Below are positions 48,445-61,320 of a stretch of DNA of 64,000 nt, one piece after another. The stretch lies in NCBI GenBank assembly GCA_025331565.1, contig JAFREQ010000014.1:8760501-8824500 (forward strand). The letters run 5' to 3'. This DNA comes from Holacanthus passer (lineage: Eukaryota; Chordata; Actinopteri; Pomacanthidae). Position 1 is the stretch's first letter; every line of letters starts with the position of its first letter. The notes under the pieces are model-generated. The model was not told the origin of the DNA. It made no database searches and saw only the letters and a list, made by a program, of their open reading frames with translations. The translations under genes were made by a program, and so were the position numbers.

Positions 48445-48660
48445 TTCTTGTCCTCACTACTCCCAGAAAGTGAGCGAGATTAGGTTGTCTGAATATAGCA
48501 CACAGGGACCAAACAAAACCCGCAGACCATGGGCTTCCCGCTCGGGAGCAGGTGAAGGGGGCGGGCTGCGTTTCCCAGCCCGGGAGAGGGGGCCTGAAGC
48601 TGGGGGAAGATATGAAGTCAGCCTCCCTTCAACTGCCCGGACATAACATGACACAGGGAG
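48445..48660. promoter_or_regulatory. GC-rich candidate regulatory block
   Basis: The sequence contains several CpG dinucleotides in an otherwise CpG-poor region. Examples are GGCTTCCCGCTCGGGAGC and GGGGGCGGGCTGCG, the latter with a GC-box (SP1-like). It lacks simple repeats. Length and CpG number fall short of a clear CpG island. Confidence 0.28.
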
Positions 48661-49124
48661 GGTTTGTTTGGTGAAACATAGGAGAACAACCAGCCCTGAG
48701 GCAGCACTGACACATCACTCTTATCTGAGATAGCAACTGACAAACACCTGACAAACACATGTATTACACACACACCCAGAACTTACTTGAGCAGGAGCAA
48801 TTTGACCACTTTGATATGACATTTAGTACATGGCATTGTACACAGTGTTATAAAGGCAAACGGGAAGAGGATGGCCATACAGAGGAGGACTGTGCTGCAC
48901 ATATCATTACAGCACTTCCAGTGGTGTGTGACAGTACAGAGAGGAGGTCAGCATGATAGCAGCATCCTGGAAGGACCCAACCAAAATACCACAACGAAGG
49001 ACATGATCTGTAAACAATACGCACCCACGCTGGCATATAAGCTTTCAGTGGGCGACTAACTGTCAGTGACGTGCACACACACACATGCACACACTTTCTC
49101 TCAAGCACCCCCCCACCACCACCA

Positions 49125-49131
<7 letters not shown>

Positions 49132-49161
<30 letters not shown>
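49132..49161. repeat. (CA)n microsatellite
   Basis: About 14 CA units, preceded by a CCCCCCCACCACCACCAC tract. Confidence 0.92.
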
Positions 49162-49162
<1 letters not shown>

Positions 49163-49647
49163 CACATTATACAATTGACTATGAAAGGACATCGGGCTCA
49201 TAACTCTGTTCCCCTGGGGCAGAAGAGACCCAGTCACTGTCAGGCGAAAAACAAAACAAAGAGATGGAAAAATAGAGCAAAATAAAGGCAGGAGAGGAGA
49301 CAGCCGCGGTGTGATTAGAATAAACGGAGGAGAGATGAAGGGAAGCTTCCTTTAATATAGCTGGGAAATCTTCCCCCTTTCTTCCAAGACTGAGGGGACG
49401 ACAGGTTTGGGTGATTTTCTAATAACCAGCGGCCTGAGGTTATTGTGTTGCTGTGTGTATGTGCTCATATGTGCTTTATGTGTCGTCTGCACAGAAAAAA
49501 AAAATACAGTCCCAGGTAAAAGCAAGAGATATTGTGAGAGTGAGCTAGAAAGAGAGAAAGATAAGAAGGTACTGACCAGCATTGAGATGGTGGAGAGAGA
49601 AGAGTGATAATGGATGGACAGAATAAGTCGACCTGTAGTTTTATATT

Positions 49648-49870
49648 TACAACCTGAATTCCAAAAAGGTTAGGATGCTGTGTAAAAAATAAATAAAACA
49701 CAAAAATTTGCTAATCATTTTTGACGTATATACAACTGAAAACAGTAAAAAGACAATATTTATTGTTGTACTTTGACATCATCAACCTCATTGATTTTTA
49801 TAAATATATGGTTATTCTGAATTTGATGCCAGCAACACGTTTAAAACAAGTTGAGATTACTCAAACAGGA
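49648..49870. mobile_element. Truncated second copy of the 9592-9980 miniature transposon
   Basis: The segment begins with TACAACCTGAATTCC and follows the first copy block by block: 'gctgtgtaaaa', 'ttgctaatcatttttgac', 'actgaaaacagta', 'aagacaatat', 'aatttgatgcca' and 'aaacaagttg'. It loses similarity near 49870 and has no right terminal repeat. A deletion of the right part is the simplest explanation. Confidence 0.75.
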
Positions 49871-50459
49871 CTTTGTATTTTATGTATAGATCTACAGTTT
49901 GTCAGCTGATATATCGTTGTCTTTTTTTTTAACTGTCAAATATTGAGTACGTTAACAATATCTATGTTAAAATCCAGTATTGTTGAGACTACACTAGGAA
50001 ACCGAAATTAGCGGCTTAAATCAGTTCACCTTCAGATTTTGGGAAGAAATAACTATGGAGCAATTTTTTGGTTCCCAATTCATTCAATTTCAGTCAGCAA
50101 ACAGCAAAATCAGCTGAAACTCTAATTCTTGTAGTGCTTAGTGTCATCTGCCATGGAAAACTACGTAAATTAAAACTGATGGCAATAATTCAAAACTACA
50201 GTATTCTTATATTATTCAAGACAACCCTTTGATTCAGTTGAGGAACACAGAGGATGCCACTAAAAGAAAACTTTCAAATGGGAATTTACAGTGGTTGAAA
50301 TTACTTCTAGAAACATCAGCCCATCCCACTTTGCAGAGGCCCAAGCTCTGTTACAGATTTTGGATGGCCTTCTTCATCCACAATATTTCAACATGGCTTT
50401 GACATAAACTAAAAGGTCTCAAGTGTATTCATCTGGAGACAGCAGGTCAGACCACAGCT

Positions 50460-50507
<48 letters not shown>

Positions 50508-53500
50508 CAGGTTTCTGACCAGAGGAAATGGGCAGCAGCTGAAAAGCCTTGCAATGTGAGGTGAAGCCCACATAGCACAGCTGTAAACATACACACATAC
50601 ACATCATGTGTGTGTGTTTGTGTTTTATGGACACGCAGCAGCAGGCGAATAAAAAGTCCACAACAAAAAGAACACAGGCTGTGTGATCTCCCAGAATGAA
50701 ATGGCTCAAGCAAAGAGAGTGTTTGATTCAGTGATTGAAGTGTGTACGAGAGTGAGTGTGTATGTGTTTGTGTGTGTGTGTGTGTGCCCTTAATGCACTC
50801 TTGTGGATCTGTTCGCACAGCGCGCAAACAAAAACTCACATAGCCACACAAATAGTGCGCAGCCATATGGTCAGATCATGAGCATAATGAGAAACACTTC
50901 TGGAGGTACTAATAGTGTGGGGGGGGGGTGGTGGCGGGAGGAGAGATGCTATGAGACAGAAGGAGAAGAGAAGGCAGAAGAAATTTCGAAGTTAGACTGG
51001 AAAGCAAAGACAGAAGTTCTTACTCAGACAACAAATGAGTGCAAACTGAACAAATAAACTGCGACCCCAGAGAGGATCAGATTTCTCATGCTTACTCCTC
51101 TGGCTCAACCTCACATGTGAAAAACATTACTCTGCACTTGTTGTCAACCTAAGATTCATCTCAATAGCTCGACATCCCCAAGAGTTAGAGTATAGAAAAT
51201 ATTGTCGCCGAGGAGATGAAAAAATTCTGGGAAAACATAAAAATTAAAGGAAATGTTTCTGCTGAACTCATGTAGTAAATTTACTTCAAGTTTGCAGAGT
51301 TCAACCAGATGTTCCAGTTGAATCATCTGTCCTCTGAATCACGGTTTTTTGGTCACTGTGTCATCGGACCATGAACATTTCTTTCTAGGTCAACGCAGAT
51401 GACATAATATACATGTAAAATGACTTATTGTTGTAATATAAGTTACGCTGAAACACTTGAAGTTATTGCATGAGTGAAGTATATGTAACAGTTGATTAAG
51501 GCATCAATATATCATCATATTATGAAACACAACAAAAAAAACTATACAATAATATTGAATTATTGCCCCCATGGTCTTGAACATAGCCAGGGGCTATGTG
51601 AAATGTTCTCCACACTGTGGTGGATGTTTTGTCTGGGCACTGAAAAATAAAGTTTGTTTATGGAAAGTGCCACAGCAGAGGGGAAATTTCGAGTGGTGTA
51701 ACATGTTTTTGTCCACATTCAGTGGTAAGTCAAAAGACCCTCGTCAATACACACATGCACGCACCCCTCTCTGTCGCTCCACCTTTCTACTGTTTCTCTT
51801 TCTCTCTCTTGCACACACATACACACTCTATCAGCAGTGTTTATGACACTGAGAATTACAACATAACTACCACAGCTCTTACACTCATTTACTGGAATGT
51901 GGACTTGGAAAGACCCCAGAGAGAGAATAACAAAACCCACTGCAACCTTCAACTGCAACTGAAGCTGACTTCCCTAAGTTAAGATAAGTCAGATGCCAAC
52001 GAGACACAAGTTTAATAAAAGGACTTCAAAATAACAGCAGTGTCCATTTAAAAAGTTAAAGTCAAACCAGGATGTGCTGACACAGGCCGGGTCACTGCTC
52101 AGTGAAACAGATGTGATGGCTTTAGCCATGGTCACATGGAACTGCTTCCCAGCCTGCCATGAACGGAGAATGCCAACTCAGCTGGACGCTGCAGCACCTA
52201 CCTGTTGACTCACACTGATGACATCACCATGACTATTCTTGGTCACATCAAACCAGACACCAGAGCTCAGCGCGCGAGAAAGAGAGAGGGCGAGAGGCTG
52301 AGGGACAGAGACACAGAGAAAAGTGAGAAAGGAGGAGAACGATGGCGGCGGTGGTGGTGGGGGATCAGATGACCATTAGGTCATAGCCTGCAGGTCCACC
52401 GGGAAAGGGCGTACAGCCGGGTCAGCAGATCCCACACCTGTGTGAGTGAAATCTACTGCTGAGTAGGAGGACTGATGACTCCATCATGGTCCCTGACAAT
52501 TAACTTGACTGGCATGGAGAACTGTGTCCTTTTTGGAGCATGAGCAACATCAAAGACAAGAGAACGAGGGAAAGAGAGAAGGGAGGAGGGCATTGCTGAG
52601 TGTGTTAGTCTTTGGCGTGTATTCTGTAGCAGGATACACACACTGAGTCTGCATGAGTTGAGTGTGCATCTGCGTATGAGTAAGCCCGTACTGTACACTA
52701 TGTAATCAAGACAGAATACTGTGTATGCGTGTGTGTGTGTTTTGTGAAGATCATAACCAGAACTAAGTGCTGCTGAGTCAGTTCTATCTGTTCATTTCCT
52801 CAGTCAGGCCTGTAAGCACCATTGATGTGGTCACAACAGGCTGGTACAGACCAAACCAAGCCCAACCATACCAAACCAGACCAGGAAAAACAACACACAG
52901 CTCGCCAGCTGCCTCCCGCCAACTCAGACCAGCATGCATGAGTTCGTCGGTCCAATCAAAGCTCCCACTTAGGGGAAGACAGCGGCTTTCCAGGCAGAGC
53001 CACAGCCCAGTCCAGGAAGCAGCTTCCTGCACCTGGATCAAGACACAGATTAACAGGCATGTATGGTTTTATTTAAGACTAAAACCAGACAGACAGTCAG
53101 ACAAGCAGGCAGCAAGTCTCCAGACAGACTGAACTAAATCCACATATTCCCTCATGTCGAATCAAATCTTCTGTTTCAAATCTGACTTTGCATAAGAATG
53201 GATGAGTCTGAAGCCGACAATGTAAACACACCATGAGTCAAAAGTGAGTGGCCCCAATAGTACATATGACTATTCCCAATGAATCACCTTCAAGTGCTAC
53301 GCCATTTCATCAAGCTACTGGCGATTCAAACCTATTTTCAGACGAAGAGTGAGCCGCCACATTAGCACTCAGAAGCAAAGATGCATTCATATGTTTCTAA
53401 TTTGGGCTCGATGAGTTTCACCCCGCTGGTCTCTTTAAACTACACCCACTCATGCTCATCTTGTCCAAATAATTAACCCCCGCACTGACACACACAAACA

Positions 53501-55208
53501 CGCTCAGACATGTGCACATAGGCTAAAGATTATCTGCTTGATCTAACGTACTATACGCTATGTTTACATTTGTGGTCTTTTTATCGGTTTTAGGAATCAG
53601 CTGTTTGTCTGGCTCATGCACTTATCAGCAAACACTCCCGCACCTCTAGTGTCTGCAGACAGCTGCAGCCTCTTTGGAGTTGGCATAATTTTGCCCCTGG
53701 TCCAAAAGCCCCGACCCAACATCAAATATACTCCTCCACCTGCCAGTTTCCCCTGGCACTGCGTGAAAGCACCACAGCAACCAAACACAACAGCGACCAA
53801 AGGGTTGAAAGGAACCAGGCACGAGTTTGTGTTCATCTCTCAGTTTGTCTGTCTGCACATATGCATCCATAAGTATACATATAAACAGATTGTGCAGGGA
53901 TATGCAAACAAAACAGAAAAAAAAGAAGGGCGGGGGATCCACTTCCTCATGATTTAGTTTTATACTATACTAACAAACACAGGAGCACCAAACAGTTTTG
54001 TAGTGCACATAGTAACTCAACTCAACAAAGCACTTCTCAAAGTCAACACCAACTAGCAAATAAAAGGAGGGGACACTACACCAGGTCTGCCTACAGCATC
54101 CAGCACTGCTCCTAAACTAAAACAGACTCACTTATGCTTTTGTGTTATATCATTGTATCAAATGCTTTGGGGTTTTGAGCTGTTAATTGTACAAAAAAGT
54201 AATGATATTGTCGCCTTAGGCTCTTTGACTTGTGATCCAACTTTTATTAACTAAACAACCGATTACATAATCCCAAATAAATCAAAAGAATAGATAATGG
54301 AAACAATTACTAGCTGTAGTATATCTAACATTTCCACATTAAAATATCTAAAGATGACTTGATCCTTATCCTCAATGTTTCCAACAATGTTCAAATCCAG
54401 AGAAATCCATAATTTTATTTAAGTATTGTTTCGTTCGATCCTCAGTCAATGGCATCACATCCCCTTTATCCCCTCTTATATCTTCCCGGGAAATTTCTTC
54501 TTTTCTTTCTTTTCCCGTACTACCTTGTATTACCTCATCCGTAAACATGATTTCTGCCTGAGTCACGTCAATGAAGACAACAACTCCCATGATCCCACGC
54601 TACTTCACAACATCATCAAACTCCATCTTTTATTATTGTTTTGATTGAGAGAGTCCGTAGCGGCAGATATTACATACTGTGCATTTAAAGCATATTTCAT
54701 GCAGAACAGGAGTTCCACTTTGCATTGGAAAGTATTAATCTCTGTGCAGAAGTGTCCAGTCAGAATAATGCAACTATTTGTGTGAATAATCCAGCCAAGT
54801 TGATGTAATGAGAGATAAAGAGACAGACTCACAGACAAAAAGAGAAAGAGAGAGGAGGAAAGAGAAAAAAGTGGGGGAGAGAGGCATCCCAAGATGGCAC
54901 ACAGAGTGAAAAGAGCTTTTTGTGTAAATGAGGCATTTTCCTTTCATACACTTGCTGCCACACAGCCTGCATTGAGAATGAGACACACAAACACGAGAGC
55001 AGATACAGTATGGAGGAAGTAAGAGTGTCTTTGATGTCTGTGCGTCTTTGTCCGCGTCTTCCTCCAGTGCAACCTGTCACATGCTCTCTCTTTACCATCC
55101 CCTTGTTCGTGGTTAGGAAGTAAATCCCTGCATCTCACATCCCTGTTGTCCCACCCTTCCCCCCCCCTCTGCCTCTAACTCTCTCTAATTGCCTCTTTTA
55201 CCCTCTAG
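49871..55208. other. Non-coding upstream of the candidate terminal exon
   Basis: AT-rich unique sequence to 52000 with TG tracts near 50.5-50.8 kb. Then unique sequence with GA runs at 52270-52350 and 54830-54875. I looked for plus-strand exons that could precede 55209 and found none convincing. Confidence 0.45.
50462..50507. repeat. (TG)n microsatellite
   Basis: Uninterrupted TG tract of about 46 bases; smaller TG tracts follow near 50609 and 50770. Confidence 0.95.
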
Positions 55209-55434
55209 CCTGCCCCAGTCCCACAGAAGGCTGGATGCAGCAGCTCTCTGTAGACTGCTGGGAATCCACGTGGACAGGATGAGAAAGCTCATCCTGTATC
55301 TGCCAAGGGTCCCCAATGCATTAAAGCCAGTGTGCCACGGTTCCTCTATGACAGAATCTCCCTGGGACATGAGACACTTCCTGGTGGACTGGATTGAACA
55401 GATTAATCCTGGAGGAACTGGGACACTGAACTGA
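55209..55434 (+). CDS. Candidate terminal coding exon of an unrecognised protein
   Basis: A pyrimidine-rich tract of about 50 bases containing branch-like CTAAC and CTAAT ends in an AG at 55207-55208. The frame that follows stays open for about 75 codons to a TGA at 55432-55434. Codon use is ordinary vertebrate (many CTG, GTG, CAC, GAC, AAG) with no repeat content, unlike nearly every other open frame here. The exon would begin with a third codon position (incoming phase 2). The peptide contains HRRLDAAALCRLLGIHVDRM, then RKLILYLPRVPNALKPVCHG, then PWDMRHFLVDWIEQINPGG. It has amphipathic helix-like segments, two cysteines, no membrane segment, and ends in Leu-Asn. I cannot assign a family. 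Possible poly(A) signals (AATAAA) lie near 56367-56382. Upstream exons were not identified, so this could also be a chance frame. Confidence 0.4.
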
Positions 55435-57027
55435 GAATTAGAGTTGGCACGGAATCAGTGATCATTGTCTTTTAAATTGCAGTATTTGGGGATTTGAGTG
55501 GTGATAGTGGCTTCCATTGTTTACATGCACACAAGAAACCAGGGTGAAGGCAAAAAACCAATGAATGGTTGTTAACTGTAATCACATTTTTCACATCAAT
55601 CATCAACCATATTTTCAGGCCAGAGTGGCTTAACTTGAATGTATTAATGATATAAATGAAGTTGCAGCTTTTGTCAGTTATTTGTTAGAGCATTTGGACT
55701 GACAGCGCTCAGAGATGACAGTTTTTTTAATGCAACAGCAAAGAGTTTATCCTTGAGCTGCAAGTATACTCTGTCAAAACAACCTGTTGGATGGCTGAAT
55801 AGGTTTGGAAACCGCCTCCAACGTTCAATTATGATTGATAGCCCAGCTGTGCAGAGGTGAGACAGTGAGCAAGGTTTAAATTCCCTCTTCTCTCCCTTTT
55901 TCCATTTTTTACACAACTATTTGAGGCACTGTTCTTGGGAACAAGTGAATGCAACACCAAACTCTGTATATGGCCAAACTCTGTCCTTACTGGAGTGACT
56001 GTGTAATAATGTGTACTGTTATCCACATAGTGAATTTATATTGCATCTAAGTCACTTTTGATTTCAGACATGGTCGGACAACACATCTAACCTACTACTT
56101 CTGTTGGAGCACAACCTGGACATTAATGTCTGCAAGTTCCTGAATTTTTACAGATGCCAAATTAGCCAGACGGCCACCACTAAGGGCTGACCATGCTAAC
56201 AGTACGGGACACACCGTTAAAAACTACAGGCAATGGTCAGTCACAGACGCTCTACAGCACCGCCAACTGTCAGTACTGGTGTCCTAAGTGTCCTAAAAAA
56301 AGTCAGGTTACTGCAGAAAAAGACAATAACCCGGCTACTTAAGTGCTTGTAAATGCACTTACTGTGAATAAAGACTAAATAAAGGAGGCTGAGAGCATCC
56401 CTGTTATATCTGTAACAGGTGCGGATAGAATGAGAGAGCACTTATGGTGTGTGTGATCTGCTCGTCAGGCAAAAACAAACCTGCTGTTTGCCCTCCCCTC
56501 AGGCCTCTTTCTGTGATTCTCACCCCTCTCCCTCTTTCATTTCATCACTCTCCCTCCTCCTCTCAGCAGCAGGGCCAACAGCCCATGCGGTGTCTCTGTA
56601 CATTTCTCTATGTGTTTGTTTGTTTGTCTGTGTTTACTTCACAACAGTTGGATATGGTTTGTACTCTTAAACCTGGGCTATGGGACTCATCATTGCTGTG
56701 AAGACACACACGTACAGAGAGAGAGGGGAGTGTTGGCACTGGTGTGTTTTGCAGTTATGAGAGATAGAGAACATAAGGTTGAGTGTGAACTCACATATGT
56801 TGATGATATCTTTTACATAATGGTGTTATTTTTTGTACTTTGACACCAACATTAGTGCACATCTGGATTTCTCCCAGCAAACACTGCAATATAATAACCA
56901 AGGGTACAGTATATGGTTGGACGACTGCATGCATGAAAGTTAATGTAAGAGTGTTGTATCGCATACATGTCAGTCTGTCCATTTGTGAGTGTACCTGATT
57001 TTACTTGTGTGTGTCTGTGTGTAAGTG

Positions 57028-57039
57028 ACAGAGAGAGAC

Positions 57040-57089
<50 letters not shown>
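57028..57089. repeat. (GA)n microsatellite with CAGAGAGA start
   Basis: Three CAGAGAGA units run into about 40 bases of pure GA. Confidence 0.95.
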
Positions 57090-57090
<1 letters not shown>

Positions 57091-57309
57091 ACCATGCTGT
57101 GATCCTTAATAAGTGCACTCAGTGTACGATACAAATTCCTACAAGGTGGAGATAAATACACAGCCGTCCCCGGCCCCCCTTCACATCCCTCGTTCTTTCT
57201 TTCTCCTGTCCTCCTACACATCCTGGCCCTTTCATGTGCAAAGCAGATGGAGTCAATTGACATGCTAATGAGACAAGGGCTGCTTCACAGCAGTCCTGGA
57301 GCCACATCA

Positions 57310-57337
57310 CCACACACACACACACACACACACACAC
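57310..57337. repeat. (CA)n microsatellite
   Basis: About 14 CA units ending in CGTGTATATAC. Confidence 0.92.
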
Positions 57338-59924
57338 GTGTATATACAGTGACTGGATATCGGCATGCACATTTGAGTAGGTCCCCCACATGAAGACGCT
57401 CAACTAAACCACCCATCCACTTACCCACACACAAACAAGAGCGCATTTGTACCATTTAACTCAAACTGAAATTGCTTTTTTTAATAAACAATGAAACAAA
57501 AGAATTTGTAGGTGGACTTGGGACCCCACTGTGGGTGATGAAGGATCTGTGTGTGTGGTAAAGTAAAATAAGCCCCTTCAAGAACAGAGGAGTAATGGTT
57601 GTAAGGCTGATTGATATCTGTCAATCAAAGTGAGAAGTTTAATCTCTGTTATTCAATATGGCCAAACTCTGTCCTTTAAAGACATGCAACTAACTGTATT
57701 TTAGATATCTGTAATGTTAATAATGGAACACATATATTTTTCCATTCTCAAAGTCAATATGGAGTTTCAAAAAATGTCTCAGGATTAAGCTTTGTAGATC
57801 ATATTTGCAGTTTTATAAAATCACCAAAAAAGAATCATATTAGCAATTACATTACAGGATCACTGAGTGCAAGGTCTGTTTTTTATCAATCCATAAAAAA
57901 TGGAAAGTCACCAAAAGGTTATCAGTGAGTTTACTATTGAATGTGATGATGAACTGTTCAAGTTTTAACATGACACATATCTGGCAACACAGTGTCAGCC
58001 TTGCTCAGAGACTCCCACATATTGAATTTGCAAAGTCAACATGGCCATAGAAGCATTTCCTTTCATCAGTTGTCAGGTCAAAGTTTATACGTGAACTCCA
58101 CACTATCAAAGTGCCAATATATGTTTGCATTTTATTTTTCATGTGGTTTTCAGGGGATGTATGGCTAAGTTGAAGGCAAAGCAAATGTTTGTTTTTGTTG
58201 CATAATGCCTTGTGCTGGCCAAGATCATTCCCCAACTGGATTAGAGCTCTATTTTCTGTGCAAGTTCAGTTTCATACTCTGGGACATGAGTATGGTATTT
58301 ATAGCTGCTTTTTACTGACTCCATATTGGCCATCGACACTCGACCACTACTCAAACAAAGAAAACAAAAAGACAGATGTGCAAGTCTGTAAGTGCATAAT
58401 ATTTTGTAGGTGTGCTGTCCGAGTGTATGCATGTGAGTGTATTCATGACAGGTGAGATGTGTTGTCTGACCACGTTTGAAATCATATGTGTTTGTAGTTG
58501 TTCCAAACAGCGGCACTGGAAGGTGAAGTGACCAGCCAGTGGAGAGGAGAGAGAGATGTGATATTGTTTAAATATGAGGATAAAGGCACACGTTTTTAGA
58601 CAGTCTCTCCTGGAAGACATTCATAGTGTCGCACTCAGTTGTTCGCATGAAAAGTAACAGAAATAATTGTGCAACAAATGAAAAAAAGAGAGGCTCTTCC
58701 TCACCTACACAGAACTGACCAATCATGGCTTAGAGTGGGTGTGAACGCCAGACTCTTGGTTTCTGAAAGTTACAGAAATGGTCAGACACAGCCAGGACGG
58801 CAGAAAGGTGTGGGAGGAGGGGGTTCTTCTGAAGAAGCAAACTGGCCTAATGCTTCTGCCAACCAGCCCTCGAGCTTCTCCTGGTTAAAGGCAAAACAGT
58901 TGATGAAGCCATGTGCTTTTTTTTATTTACACTGACGTGCCCATACAGGGTTACTGAAAACACCAGAAGGGTGACCGGGGATGGAAGTAAACACACACTC
59001 AAACACAGTGAAATGTGAATGGAGTGACAGAGGACATCAGTTTTAGGGCTTAGGGTTTTTAGGATACATCATTTAAAAAGTAAACATATGAAAAATAAAT
59101 TGATCTGCTTCGTTTTGGTTTGGTATCGAGCTTAAAAGCTACCAATTCAGATGTCGATGGCAGCCTGGTTGTTCAACCAATGACCTTAACTGTAGAAGCT
59201 AGAACTATTTCCATTCTGTTGTTAAACTGAGTGCGTTTGCTTTTCTGTATACAGTTTGCAGCTACAATATTTCATTCGCACAGCGCGAGTGCGACTACGT
59301 ACAGTATGTGTCTTTTCACTAACACGTTTTTTTTCTCATTCAGCCGAACCTCCTGATGCCTCCGAGCATCACTCTCAAAGCTCAGGTTGTTGATAGGTGA
59401 GTGCACTGAGCAGCACTTGAGGCCAGATTAACAGGTGACATTTACGAGGGTGTGAGTGTGTGAGCGTGTGTGCGAGACTGGCAGGGCCGGGGACTGAGTG
59501 ATATAGGACTCCCTATCAGCAGACAGGAGTCAACTACTCCCACTACTCCCCACCCTAAAGGGCAGGCTTTATAGCCACATCTTGATATATGCCCTTGCAC
59601 GTGGCAACTTTTATTTAGGAGCCCCCTGTTGAACCCTCGTCTCCTCTGGCTCACTATTTATGAACTTATTAAAGACTGGTCTGGTGTTATTCACTGGTTA
59701 GTTATATTTTATTGGAAATGTAATGAACTAACTAAATTTGACCTGTTCTCACAATTCTCTTGTTTTCTAGCCCTTTTTTCTTAGACCTTAAGCCCTGATG
59801 TTCTTTAGTTAAAAAAACAGGGGTATGAATCTTTTGAGCTGTGTTCTCTGTATGTCTGTTTAGTTTTGTTCATCTTATGCACAAGACAATAGATCCTTTA
59901 TAGTACAGCAAAAAAGATGTTTTT

Positions 59925-60195
59925 CATTATCAGTCAATCTATTTTTTTTCCCCAATTAATTAATTATTCTACAAGTGAAGAATGCTCATTACAATTTTCA
60001 ATTTTCAGAACAAAACTAACGTCTAAAATGGCGTTTTCTGGTACGAACATCAGTCTAAAACCAAAAGACATTCAGATTACAACGATGTAAAATTCTCACG
60101 TTTAAGAACCTAGCACAGGCAAAAATTTGGCATTTTTGCTTGAAAAGTGACTCAAACTGTTAATCTGTTGTTAAAACCCTTTCAGCTCTAATCGA
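59925..60195 (+). mobile_element. Dispersed teleost repeat, copy 5 (nearly full length)
   Basis: It starts at 'cattatcagtcaatctattt', contains 'aaccaaaagacattcagatt', 'aaaattctcacgtttaagaa' and 'cttgaaaagtgactcaaact', and ends at 'aaccctttcagctctaa'. This is the fullest of the five copies. It is AT-rich and has no coding capacity. Confidence 0.6.
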
Positions 60196-60376
60196 ATACG
60201 GGCTTTCAAAGGAACAAATCGCATCGTGATGACATGAACGTGTGGAATATTTTTTTATTATTTAATTCCTTGTTTTATATATTTCAAGTTTTGTCTTACA
60301 CTGCTATGCATTACATAAGACAAAACTTCTTGTCTGTGCAGTTTGTTAGTGATATTACTATTGAAAAAATACAACA

Positions 60377-60421
60377 AATTATTATTATTATTATCATTAC
60401 TATTGTTATTATTATTATTAA
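60377..60421. repeat. (ATT)n tract, imperfect
   Basis: ATT units with CATTACTATTG interruptions. A short CAT/ATC run also lies near 60938-60957. Confidence 0.85.
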
Positions 60422-60474
60422 TTCAACTATATCTTCCTGCTCCACATGAATGTAAATACTAACATACCTACCAA

Positions 60475-60850
60475 ATATGGGCTGATAACAGGCACTGATT
60501 TACAAATGCCTCTCTTATTATCGCTCTGACACAGTAATCAGGAGGCCTCTTTAAATATTCATAGTAAATACTGGTGGTGCTGTGCAGTGATCTCTTTCCA
60601 GGAACAGGTGGGGTAGGAGGTCCACGCTCCTCCTACGCTCTGGCCCAGGAGACAGTTAACCGAGCCCGTGCAGGGCCTTTACACACTGCCCCCCGGCCCA
60701 CCACATGGCCAGGACCAAGCCATTGCTATTAGGGGAGATCAATGCTGTTTTATTTATTCATCTGAGCAGCCTTCAGAGCAGGCTCTGGTCCACTCTGTAG
60801 GCATTGTTTTAAGGCATTATACATTCAACTCCATTAGCATCAAGTATAGC
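60475..60850. promoter_or_regulatory. Long candidate conserved enhancer block
   Basis: About 375 bases have no microsatellites. CTCTTATTATCGCTCTG and TTTAAATATTCATAGTAAA open it. A GC-rich core follows (GGTCCACGCTCCTCC, CAGGAGACAGTTAACC). ATTAGGGGAGATCAATGC and ACTCCATTAGCATCAAG close it. The AT-GC-AT arrangement and length are typical of a developmental enhancer. Confidence 0.35.
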
Positions 60851-61119
60851 TACATTTTTTCCTTCAATCCCCTTTGTCATATTCTAACCTCTATTCTTCT
60901 GTCTTTTTCTACTACTCATAGCTGTACAAGTTGCCAGCATCATCATCATCATCATCTCCATTACCAACATCACACCTGTTTCCAATTGCATACACTCATA
61001 GGTCTCTCTTTGAACTACATTATTACATTCACTTTCCCTGCTGAGTCAAAAAGATCATAGCACAACCGAAGCTGAATGAGTCACAGCTTAGGTCAGGCAC
61101 TATAGTAGTGTGTGAGTGT

Positions 61120-61121
<2 letters not shown>

Positions 61122-61158
<37 letters not shown>

Positions 61159-61160
61159 GT
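61122..61160. repeat. (TG)n microsatellite
   Basis: Uninterrupted GT tract of about 38 bases. Confidence 0.95.
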
Positions 61161-61297
61161 GAAGCCTGGTGATTGGATGGGCCAGATGAGAATACAGTCA
61201 GGCGTAGGTGGAGAGCAGAGGGGTGTTAATTTATGACTAACACTTAGACACGGGATCAATTGCCAGTAAATGTCCATAGGCTCAGAATGGAGAACAC

Positions 61298-61320
61298 TCT
61301 AAAGCAGAGAATGCTTTAGA
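61298..61320. repeat. 9-base stem hairpin
   Basis: TCTAAAGCA and TGCTTTAGA pair perfectly around a GAGAA loop. Confidence 0.6.

Larger units (their letters stand above)
55435..59924. other. Possible 3' untranslated region followed by non-coding sequence
   Basis: If the exon ending at 55434 is real, its untranslated region could run to the AATAAA signals near 56367-56382. Beyond that are GA and CA tracts and unique AT-rich sequence to 59900, with no recognised gene. Confidence 0.3.

Noticed and set aside
53616..53957. 113-codon plus-strand frame with an overlapping minus-strand frame
   Set aside because: Both strands are open over the same stretch, neither shows coding-like codon choice or a known motif, and no splice sites support it.
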